The position numbers and the translations under genes are program-made. From Chloroflexota bacterium (lineage in GTDB: Bacteria; Chloroflexota; Anaerolineae; UBA1429), in assembly GCA_014360745.1 (NCBI GenBank), contig JACIWY010000061.1, positions 1-12,926 of the forward strand: a stretch of DNA of 12,926 bases. The letters are read 5' to 3'. Under the pieces are notes generated by a model that was given only the letters and a program-made list of their open reading frames with translations, had not been told where the DNA came from and made no database searches. Below, one piece after another: positions 6,980-12,926 of this stretch. Numbering within the stretch: the stretch's first letter is position 1; the number at the start of each line of letters is the position of its first letter.

Positions 6980-7007
6980 CCCGGCAACGGGATGGCGAAC
7001 TGTAAAT

Positions 7008-8279
7008 TTACTCACGCACAGACTCTATCCGTTTCTGCAGGAGGCGGTGATATGCATCCTGTTGGCTACGTTCGGGCAGGACGTTGGCCAGGCCGTCCAG
7101 GTCACTGCTGCTTACCTTGTAGACCAGCAGCCCAAAGGCGGCCAGCGCCTGCAACTTGCCCACATTGCAATGCCCATAGCGGAGAAGGGGGATGTTGTTG
7201 TGCAGCGCCCACTTCTCCTGGCCCCAGATTTTGAGCCGATAGAGGGGTTCGTGCCAGTAGGGAACGATCGGATCATGCAGGTTGTGCATCGTCACCAGCG
7301 GGCCACCCAGGTCGCCGGATGTCTGATAATCGGCTTCGATGGCCGCCAGCGCGGCCGGATCCGCCTTGTAGCGCGCGACTTTTCTGTTCAGCTTCCGGTC
7401 GTTATCCGAGCCACTGTACCAACGCCGCCAGTTGTCAAAAGGCTGCCCGCCTAGTTTTTCCTTGGCGTCGTTTGTTCCCAAGACATTGTAGGCTAGGACG
7501 CCAACGATCGCTTCGATGCGGGTCTCAGGATGGGCGGGATCGACGGCCACCTTGGTGACCCGCAACAATTGATCCGTCGCGTGAGGATCGGCGAGCAACG
7601 CGGCGGTCACCGCCGGCACATACACGCTCTCCCAATTGTCAACCACGTCGGCCGGGATCTCGATGGCGCTCCCCGGGATGATCCCTGGGAAAAAGTAGTC
7701 GAACACGACGCGCACATCGCCGAAATAGTTGATCTGCCGTCTGAAATCTCCCACCGGCCCGCAGACGGCCAGCCCGCCGTCAAAGACGTCGGCATGCTCC
7801 TCGACGGCCAGGGCTGTGATCAGCCCGCCTTCAGAAGCGCCGAGCAGGTAGACATGGCCTGGGAGGCCGTACTTCTCGGTAAAGATGCCCACCAACTCGA
7901 CCAGATCCTGCTGCCCCTCGACAATGGCCAAGCCGTTGACGCGATAGCTGCTGACAGCAAAGGCAAAACCGAGCCCGGTGACGAGCTCCGGGATCGATGT
8001 GCCGTCTGGGAGCACAAGCTGGCCCACGGGGATGCTCACCGGCTGCCGCGCATCCACATACCCATGGGCAAAGACGACCAGATCGCCGTTCCACATCTCT
8101 GGCGGGGGCATGCAAATCCAATAATGAGCGCCGCCGGGTTGCACCCCGCCGATGCAGCCAGGTGGAGGAGGAGGTTCCTGGGCGAAGGCTACCAACAGCG
8201 AGGGCCCACCTAGCGAAATCAATAGAGCAACACAGAGAACGAGCAGCATCACCTCTGTGCAAAGCTTCCTTGCTCTCAT
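7008..8279 (-). CDS. Secreted alpha/beta-hydrolase (probable esterase or peptidase-like lipase)
   Basis: This 423-residue protein is predicted to be exported: MRARK, a hydrophobic core at about 10-31, and a likely cleavage after AFA (33) before QEPPPPP. The alpha/beta-hydrolase fold is marked by VVFAHGY at 68-74 (oxyanion-hole region), the nucleophile elbow GASEGG at 147-152 with Ser149, an acid in HDPIVP (Asp336), and His370 in YGHCN, giving a plausible complete triad. A large helical insertion lies between about 180 and 320. Cys41 and Cys56 near the mature N-terminus could form a disulfide. The family branch is not recognised; tannase, PHB depolymerase or peptidase-like enzymes share this layout, so the substrate stays open. 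Start choice: ATG 8279 has GGAGGTGAT ending close upstream, whereas the frame runs to a GTG at 8315 without a ribosome site. It has its own promoter and terminator and is therefore monocistronic. Confidence 0.88.
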   Translation of the reverse strand: MRARKLCTEVMLLVLCVALLISLGGPSLLVAFAQEPPPPPGCIGGVQPGGAHYWICMPPPEMWNGDLVVFAHGYVDARQPVSIPVGQLVLPDGTSIPELVTGLGFAFAVSSYRVNGLAIVEGQQDLVELVGIFTEKYGLPGHVYLLGASEGGLITALAVEEHADVFDGGLAVCGPVGDFRRQINYFGDVRVVFDYFFPGIIPGSAIEIPADVVDNWESVYVPAVTAALLADPHATDQLLRVTKVAVDPAHPETRIEAIVGVLAYNVLGTNDAKEKLGGQPFDNWRRWYSGSDNDRKLNRKVARYKADPAALAAIEADYQTSGDLGGPLVTMHNLHDPIVPYWHEPLYRLKIWGQEKWALHNNIPLLRYGHCNVGKLQALAAFGLLVYKVSSSDLDGLANVLPERSQQDAYHRLLQKRIESVRE

Positions 8280-8286
8280 TTCATCA

Positions 8287-8291
8287 CCTCC
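8287..8291 (-). promoter_or_regulatory. Strong Shine-Dalgarno site fixing the hydrolase start
   Basis: GGAGG, within the longer anti-SD match GGAGGTGAT, lies 7 nt before ATG 8279 on the minus strand. It sits inside the longer open frame from GTG 8315 and so argues against that start. Confidence 0.75.
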
Positions 8292-8335
8292 ATTCCCGAC
8301 CGGGAAACAAGCCACCCCCCTTGTCGTCCTCCTTC

Positions 8336-8344
8336 AGTATAGCA
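8336..8344 (-). promoter_or_regulatory. Extended -10 promoter for the hydrolase gene
   Basis: The minus strand reads TGC TATACT, an extended -10 (TGn) element with 5 of 6 matches to TATAAT. No convincing -35 box is found 16-19 nt upstream; TTGACC occurs only 9 nt away. Transcription would start near 8329, giving a leader of about 50 nt with the strong ribosome site. Confidence 0.45.
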
Positions 8345-8500
8345 AAGCGGGGTCAATAGAAGGTTACGAGGAGGTATAGAAATAATTATCTCGGCCGGGC
8401 ATTTACGCCGAGCGGGGCGAGGACAAGACAGGGCAGACACACCCTCTCCGAAACCGGCTCTGAGGACCAAGGGAACCCTTCGAGAGATGAGCGATTGGGT

Positions 8501-8540
8501 GCCTGACCGGAGCGCGGACGTCCTCGTCCGTCGGTCTGGC
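8501..8540. repeat. Imperfect inverted repeat (hairpin or cruciform) in the divergent intergenic region
   Basis: The innermost helix CGGACG/CGTCCG (8515-8520 with 8525-8530) closes a TCCT tetraloop. An asymmetric internal loop (5 bases against 1) separates it from GACCG/CGGTC (8505-8509 with 8532-8536). After one T-T mismatch, GCC/GGC (8501-8503 with 8538-8540) continues the stem. That is 14 pairs in 40 nt, more than chance would readily give even in GC-rich DNA. It could be a dispersed intergenic repeat, a protein-binding site or a transcript structure; only one copy is in the window. Confidence 0.5.
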
Positions 8541-8594
8541 GAGGCAGAGCCCCGCGCCCCGCTTGAGGATGCGTTTGCCCTGCAGCAAGGCCGT

Positions 8595-8629
8595 TTGCCC
8601 CCATCGTCCTGCCGCATTATAGTTATAAT
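8595..8629 (+). promoter_or_regulatory. Promoter for the PHP-domain gene and mutS
   Basis: Two overlapping -10 candidates lie here: TATAGT (8618-8623), spaced 17 nt from TTGCCC (8595-8600), and a perfect TATAAT (8624-8629) without a good -35. Either gives a start close to 8630, a leader of roughly 20-30 nt and the ribosome site GGAGAGGAG at 8641-8649. The promoter lies inside the longer open frame that begins at 8487, so that start is excluded. PHP, mutS and the following gene are probably transcribed together from it. Confidence 0.6.
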
Positions 8630-8654
8630 GTATTCAATCCGGAGAGGAGAGCGC

Positions 8655-10004
8655 ATGGCCCTTGTGGAGGCCCGCGAACGCTTGAAGGATCTCGACCCCC
8701 GGGTGCGCAGCCGCGCGCTGGGCGAATTGATCGCGGCCTGCGAGGCCGGCGAGATCACCTGCCGCCCTGAGCGGCCGGTGGTCAATATGCACTGTCATAC
8801 CATTTTTTCCTACAACGGTTACGGCCATTCGCCCACCTCGTTGGCCTGGCTGGCGCGCGAGGAGGGTTGGCACGCCGTGGGCAGCGTCGATTTCGACGTG
8901 CTCGATGGCGTGGACGAGATGCTCGCCGCCTGCGACCGAGTCGGCGTGCGAGGCGCGGCGGGTTTGGAGACGCGGGTGTTCTTGCCCGAATATTCGCAAT
9001 GGGAGTTCAACTCGCCGGGCGAGCCAGGGGTGCTTTACTATGTCGGCGCCGGTTTCGTTTCCTCAAAGCCAACGCCCGACGCTGTCCCCGTGTTGGTCGA
9101 TATGCGCGAGCGGGCGGCTGCGCGCAATCGCGACATGGTGGCGCGTATCAATGCCTACTTGGCCCCGGTGAGCATCGATTACGAGCGCGATGTGCTGCCG
9201 CTGACCCCCTCGGGGAACGCCACCGAACGACATATCCTGGTGGCCTATGACGCGGCCGCACGAAGGCGTTACCCTGAGCGTGCGGCCCTGTTGCGCTTCT
9301 GGGCTGAAAAGCTGGGCACCTCCCCGGAAGCGGTAGACGCCTTTTTGGGCGAGGAGCCTTTTCCCCATGATGCCATTCGCGCCAAACTGATGAAGCGCGG
9401 CGGCGTCGGCTATGCGCAGCCGGGCCCGGAGACCTTTCCGCCGCTGGAGGAGGTCAATCGGGCTATCCTGGCCTGCGGCGCTCTGCCCAGCTACGCCTTT
9501 CTCGATGGGATGAACGAAGGCGAGGCCCATCTGGAGGAACTGCTGACGTTCTTGCTGGGCAAGGGCATGGTTGCGTTGACGGTCATCCCCGATCGTAACT
9601 GGAACTTGGCCAACCCTGCTGAGCGGGCTGCCAAGGTGCAACGGCTACATCAGGCGTTGGCCCTGGCCCACGATCTGGCCCTGCCGGTGATCGTGGGCAC
9701 CGAAATGAACAAGCCGGGGCAGCGCATCCTAGATGATTTCGAGGCCGAGCCATTGCGCCCCTATCGCGAAACCTTTTTGGCCGGCGCCGACCTGCTTTAC
9801 GGGCACACGCTGTTGCAACGGGCATCGGGGCTTGGCTATGGCAGCGCCTGGGCGCAAAAATATCTGCCCGATCGCCGCTGGCGAAACGCTTTTTACACAG
9901 CGGTGGGCCGGGCCGCTGCGCCCGGGCTGGAAGCCGTCCGTCGAGTTGCAACATGGCTGCCGGCTGACCCCGACGGGCTGTTAGCCCGGTTCCAACGAGG
10001 ATGA
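8655..10004 (+). CDS. PHP-domain metallo-phosphoesterase-like protein
   Basis: The 449-residue product begins with a short helical segment (LVEARERLKDLDPRVRSRALGE) and then enters a PHP domain: NMHCHTIFSYNGYGHSP at 44-60 supplies the first metal-ligand motif (His46, His48), VDFDVLDGVDEM at 78-89 stands where TDH is usual, and GLETRVFLPE at 103-112 gives Glu105. Later conserved-looking blocks are TVIPDRNWN (309-317) and VGTEMNKPGQ (347-356, Glu350). PHP proteins are usually metal-dependent phosphoesterases or nucleases; the family includes histidinol phosphatase, the proofreading domain of PolC/DnaE and PolX. The substrate here is unknown. It is cytoplasmic by lack of signals. Start ATG 8655 has GAGGAG 5 nt upstream and a promoter just before it. 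mutS follows after 1 nt, with its ribosome site (GAGG) inside this gene, so expression is coupled to mismatch repair. Confidence 0.87.
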   Translation: MALVEARERLKDLDPRVRSRALGELIAACEAGEITCRPERPVVNMHCHTIFSYNGYGHSPTSLAWLAREEGWHAVGSVDFDVLDGVDEMLAACDRVGVRGAAGLETRVFLPEYSQWEFNSPGEPGVLYYVGAGFVSSKPTPDAVPVLVDMRERAAARNRDMVARINAYLAPVSIDYERDVLPLTPSGNATERHILVAYDAAARRRYPERAALLRFWAEKLGTSPEAVDAFLGEEPFPHDAIRAKLMKRGGVGYAQPGPETFPPLEEVNRAILACGALPSYAFLDGMNEGEAHLEELLTFLLGKGMVALTVIPDRNWNLANPAERAAKVQRLHQALALAHDLALPVIVGTEMNKPGQRILDDFEAEPLRPYRETFLAGADLLYGHTLLQRASGLGYGSAWAQKYLPDRRWRNAFYTAVGRAAAPGLEAVRRVATWLPADPDGLLARFQRG

Positions 10005-10005
10005 C

Positions 10006-12684
10006 ATGCCCACCACCTCGGTGACACCTATCCGTCGTCAATATCTGCACATCAAGAGGCGTTACCCCGACGCCATCCTTTTTTTCCGCCTGGGCGATTT
10101 TTACGAGACCTTTGATCACGACGCCGAGATCGTGGCCGAGGAGCTCAATGTGGTGCTGACCTCGCGCAACATGGGCAAAGGGCAGCGCGTGCCCATGGCC
10201 GGCGTGCCCCATCACGCCGCCGAAAGTTATATTGCCGATTTGATCGCCAAAGGCCACAAGGTGGCCATCTGTGAACAGATGAGCAGCGAGCCGATCAAGG
10301 GCTTGATGCCGCGCGACGTAGTGCGCGTGATCACGCCGGGCACCGTGGTCGAGCCGGCGTTGCTGAGCGAGAAACGCAATAACTATTTGGCCACCGTCGT
10401 CTTGGAGGAGAAGGGGGTCGGCATCGCCTATGCCGACATTACCACGGGCGAGTTCGCCACAACCCAGATCGACGACCCTCGCCCTCGGGCGGCGGCGTTG
10501 CGCGAATTGGACCGTCTGGCCCCGGCGGAGATCGTCCTGAGCGATGGCGGCTCGGCGCACATCGGCCCACCGGAGACCCGCATCGCCGAGGCGGCCCGAC
10601 GTTACCCCCAATTCGCCGAGTTAGGCGCGTCGTTGGCCCTTTATGAGGATTGGCGCTTTGAATTGGGCACCTGTCGCCAGGCGCTTTTGCAGCATTTCGA
10701 CGTCACCTCTCTGGCCGGCTATGGTTGCGAAGACAAGCCGTTGGCCATCCGTGCTGCCGGGGTCCTCGTGCAATATTTGGGCCAGCATCAAGCGGATGCA
10801 TTGAGCCAGCTTGATACGCTGGCCACCTACTCCACCGATTCGTTCATGACGCTGGATGTAGCCACGCGGCGCAATCTGGAGCTCACCGAGACGCTCCGCG
10901 ACCGCAACTTCAAGGGGTCGCTTTTGTGGGTGTTGGACGAGACTCTCACCCCTATGGGCGGGCGTTTGCTGCGCCGCTGGATCACCCAACCGTTGTTGGA
11001 TATCGTGGCGCTGGAGGAGCGGCTCACGGCTGTGGATGTTTGCTATCGCGACGTGGCAGCTCGCACGGCGCTGCGCGACTTGTTGCGTGGCTTTGGCGAT
11101 CTGGAGCGCCTGACCAACCGCGTCGTCCAGCGCGTGGCGGGCCCGCGCGACCTGATCGGCATCCGCACGGCACTGATGCGCGTTGCCGGGCTGCGCGAGC
11201 GCGTGGCCCAGATGCTCGCCCACACCAAGGTCCCCGATGCAGAAGTCTACCCCTTGGACGGTGCCGAGCTGACGCCCCTGCCCGAGCTAGTCGATCTCAT
11301 CGATCACGCCCTTGTGGACGACCCTCCGGCGACGCTGACCAACGGTGGGGTCATCCGCCGGGGTTATTCCGCCGAGTTGGATGGCATCGAGGCCTCGGTG
11401 GCCGAGGCCAAACGGTGGGTAGCCGGCTTGGAGCGGGCGGAGCGCGAACGCACGGGCATTAAAAGTCTCAAGGTCGGCTTTAACAAGGTCTTTGGCTACT
11501 ATTTGGAGGTGACCAAGGCCAACCTCGATCAGGTGCCGGAGGAGTATATCCGCAAGCAAACGTTGGTCAATGCCGAGCGCTATATCACTCCCGAACTGAA
11601 GGAGCGCGAAGCGTTGATTTTGCACGCCGAGGAGCGCAGTCAGGAACTGGAGGCGCGCCTCTTTGCCGAGTTGTTGGATGAGGTGGCCTTGCACGCCGAT
11701 GCGCTGCGCGCGACGGCCCGTGCCGTGGCCCACCTCGATGTCTTTTTGTCGCTGGCGGAGGTGGCGGCGGCCTACAATTATGTGCGGCCCGAGTTGAGCG
11801 ATGAGACCGTTGTCGAGGGCAAGACGACCGTGCCCCGCATCGAGATCGTTGCCGGCCGCCACCCCGTGGTGGAGCGTACCCTGACGGATAAACTCTTTGT
11901 GCCCAACGATACCTATCTCAGCGCCGAGGAAGCGATTCACGTCATCACCGGCCCTAATATGAGCGGCAAGTCCACTTATTTGCGCCAGGTGGCTTTGATC
12001 ACCTTGATGGCCCAGATCGGCTCTTTTGTGCCAGCTGATAGGGCGCACATCGGCCTGGTAGATCGCATCTTTGCTCGAGTGGGCGCCCAGGACGAGATCG
12101 CCGCTGGCCAAAGCACCTTCATGGTGGAGATGGTGGAACTGGCCAATATCTTGAATCATGCCACGCCGCGCAGCCTGCTCATCTTGGATGAGATTGGCCG
12201 GGGCACCAGCACTTACGACGGCATCTCGATCGCCTGGGCAGCGGTGGAGTTTGTGCATAATCACCCTCGCTTGGGGGCCAAGACGCTGTTCGCCACTCAT
12301 TATCATGAACTGACCGAACTGGAGGGGTTTTTGCCACGGGTGCGTAATTACAACGTGGCGGTGGTCTCACAGGGGGCCAAGATCGTCTTTACCCATCGCA
12401 TCGTGCCCGGCGGCGCCGATCGCAGCTATGGCATCCACGTCGCCCAGATGGCCGGCCTGCCTTCTGCCGTGATCCATCGCGCCGAGGAGCTGCTCAAGGA
12501 GTTGGAGAGCGCCGCCCAGCGGGTGCCGGTGGGCACGGGGCAAAAGATCATCAAGGTCAAACAGCTGCCCCTTTTTCAGGCCAGCCATCCGGTGGTGGAC
12601 GAGCTGCGCGCGCTGGACGTGAGCACCATGTCCCCGCTGGAGGCGCTGAACAAGCTGTACGAGCTACAACAAAAGGCCAAATAG
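10006..12684 (+). CDS. mutS: DNA mismatch repair protein MutS
   Basis: MutS recognises base mismatches and small loops and uses ATP to signal repair. The 892 residues show the complete MutS1 layout. The N-terminal mismatch domain has the Phe-x-Glu motif at 32-34 (GDFYETF) and MAGVPHH. The connector and lever/clamp domains follow. The ATPase carries the Walker A GPNMSGKST at 649-657 (Lys655), Walker B LLILDEIGRGTST with Asp728-Glu729, and FATHYHEL. Near the C-terminus QLPLF (853-857) fits a beta-clamp binding motif, and the tail MSPLEALNKLYELQ is typical. Length is normal for the family. The presence of the Phe-x-Glu motif separates it from MutS2 and MutS4/5-like proteins. It begins 1 nt after the PHP-domain gene, with GAGG 5 nt upstream of the ATG, and ends 8 nt before another gene. 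mutL is not in the window. Confidence 0.98.
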   Translation: MPTTSVTPIRRQYLHIKRRYPDAILFFRLGDFYETFDHDAEIVAEELNVVLTSRNMGKGQRVPMAGVPHHAAESYIADLIAKGHKVAICEQMSSEPIKGLMPRDVVRVITPGTVVEPALLSEKRNNYLATVVLEEKGVGIAYADITTGEFATTQIDDPRPRAAALRELDRLAPAEIVLSDGGSAHIGPPETRIAEAARRYPQFAELGASLALYEDWRFELGTCRQALLQHFDVTSLAGYGCEDKPLAIRAAGVLVQYLGQHQADALSQLDTLATYSTDSFMTLDVATRRNLELTETLRDRNFKGSLLWVLDETLTPMGGRLLRRWITQPLLDIVALEERLTAVDVCYRDVAARTALRDLLRGFGDLERLTNRVVQRVAGPRDLIGIRTALMRVAGLRERVAQMLAHTKVPDAEVYPLDGAELTPLPELVDLIDHALVDDPPATLTNGGVIRRGYSAELDGIEASVAEAKRWVAGLERAERERTGIKSLKVGFNKVFGYYLEVTKANLDQVPEEYIRKQTLVNAERYITPELKEREALILHAEERSQELEARLFAELLDEVALHADALRATARAVAHLDVFLSLAEVAAAYNYVRPELSDETVVEGKTTVPRIEIVAGRHPVVERTLTDKLFVPNDTYLSAEEAIHVITGPNMSGKSTYLRQVALITLMAQIGSFVPADRAHIGLVDRIFARVGAQDEIAAGQSTFMVEMVELANILNHATPRSLLILDEIGRGTSTYDGISIAWAAVEFVHNHPRLGAKTLFATHYHELTELEGFLPRVRNYNVAVVSQGAKIVFTHRIVPGGADRSYGIHVAQMAGLPSAVIHRAEELLKELESAAQRVPVGTGQKIIKVKQLPLFQASHPVVDELRALDVSTMSPLEALNKLYELQQKAK

Positions 12685-12692
12685 GGGGCAGG

Positions 12693-12926
12693 ATGCACGG
12701 GGGATGGGTGCGTTACGCGCTGCTCCTGGCCGTTGTAGCCGTGGCCGGGGCCTGGGGGCTGAGCCAAAGGCCGACCCATGAAGAGCGCGATGTGGCCCAA
12801 GAGCGGCTGGAGGAGGCCACGCCTCCCCTCAGCCCCGCATACTCCATCGGCCAAACCTTTCGCTGTCATCACGATGGGCTCAAGGCGGTGGAACTGCTGG
12901 TGGCGCTCTATAACCCCGAGGCCAAG
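12693..12926 (+). CDS. N-terminal part of a membrane-anchored or secreted protein (truncated by the window edge)
   Basis: Seventy-eight codons are open to the last base without a stop. The translated start is MHGGWVRYALLLAVVAVAGA, with a hydrophobic segment at about 7-23 that is either an uncleaved anchor or a signal peptide. A charged linker (HEERDVAQERLEEATPP) follows, then SIGQTFRCHHDGLKAVELLV, which looks like the start of a beta-rich extracytoplasmic domain. GQTF followed by a DGL-type segment occurs in large membrane proteins of Chloroflexota, often preceding many transmembrane helices; this is recalled, not searched. The ribosome site AGGGGG overlaps the mutS stop and the ATG is 8 nt after it, so the gene is likely read from the same transcript. 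Function is unknown and the C-terminal part lies outside the window. Confidence 0.7.
   Translation, partial: MHGGWVRYALLLAVVAVAGAWGLSQRPTHEERDVAQERLEEATPPLSPAYSIGQTFRCHHDGLKAVELLVALYNPEAK

Larger units (their letters stand above)
8280..8654. other. Divergent intergenic region between the hydrolase and PHP-domain genes
   Basis: About 375 bases separate two divergently transcribed genes. The left third holds the hydrolase leader and promoter and the right end the PHP-gene promoter. The middle (about 8400-8590) carries an imperfect inverted repeat at 8501-8540 and a short palindrome AAGGGAACCCTT at 8469-8480. Open frames crossing this area on both strands contain the promoters and match no family I know, so I do not call them. 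Confidence 0.6.

Noticed and set aside
6796..6987. A 64-residue N-terminal extension of the amidase-family protein
   Set aside because: It would start at TTG and read through the upstream terminator and the promoter; AGGAGG serves ATG 6795.
8487..8654. A 56-residue N-terminal extension of the PHP-domain protein
   Set aside because: The stretch contains the 40-nt inverted repeat and the promoter, and the strong ribosome site serves ATG 8655.
8276..8785. A 169-codon minus-strand frame, and shorter ones, across the divergent intergenic region
   Set aside because: It covers both promoters, the hydrolase start and the PHP gene start, and its translation is low-complexity with no known family.
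9583..10611. A 342-codon open frame on the minus strand
   Set aside because: It spans the PHP/mutS junction in antisense and has no domain; both plus-strand genes are clear.
11287..12306. A 339-codon open frame on the minus strand
   Set aside because: It lies wholly inside mutS, antisense to its ATPase region, and has no recognisable motif.

Overview
The window is a GC-rich stretch of bacterial chromosome. It is dense with housekeeping genes and shows no insertion sequence, phage gene, tRNA or rRNA. I infer Chloroflexota: the mevalonate-type decarboxylase resembles the Roseiflexus/Anaerolineae form, and the PHP-domain protein and the truncated membrane protein at the right edge look typical of that phylum. 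This is recognition from memory, not a database result.

Layout. Bases 1-125 hold no convincing gene, only a perfect 7-bp hairpin at the edge. From 126 to 8279 all genes lie on the minus strand. In transcription order they are: a secreted alpha/beta hydrolase with its own promoter and rho-independent terminator (8279-7008); an acetamidase/formamidase-family protein with a good promoter in front (6795-5884); a two-helix membrane protein (5800-5528); a phosphomevalonate/diphosphomevalonate decarboxylase (5487-4297); a D-Ala-D-Ala carboxypeptidase (4255-3134); an RluB/RsuA-type pseudouridine synthase (3153-2254); cytidylate kinase (2251-1520); and a PDZ/radical-SAM/DUF512 protein (1523-126). The last three junctions overlap or nearly touch (20-nt overlap, 2-nt gap, 4-nt overlap), so these four genes are very probably one translationally coupled operon.

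Bases 8280-8654 form a divergent intergenic region. It has a minus-strand extended -10 promoter, a 40-nt imperfect inverted repeat and a plus-strand promoter. The plus-strand unit then runs PHP-domain phosphoesterase (8655-10004), mutS (10006-12684, 1-nt gap) and the first 78 codons of a membrane-anchored protein that runs off the window (12693 onward, 8-nt gap).

Together the genes cover isoprenoid precursor synthesis, peptidoglycan trimming, ribosome modification, nucleotide metabolism and mismatch repair. I see no defence system or mobile element. The items most worth a second look are the decarboxylase (possible alternative mevalonate pathway), the PHP protein with an altered metal motif fused transcriptionally to mutS, and the uncharacterised radical-SAM/DUF512 protein coupled to cmk. 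Several open reading frames extend 5' of the real starts; promoters and Shine-Dalgarno (SD) sequences inside those extensions allowed shorter starts to be chosen.
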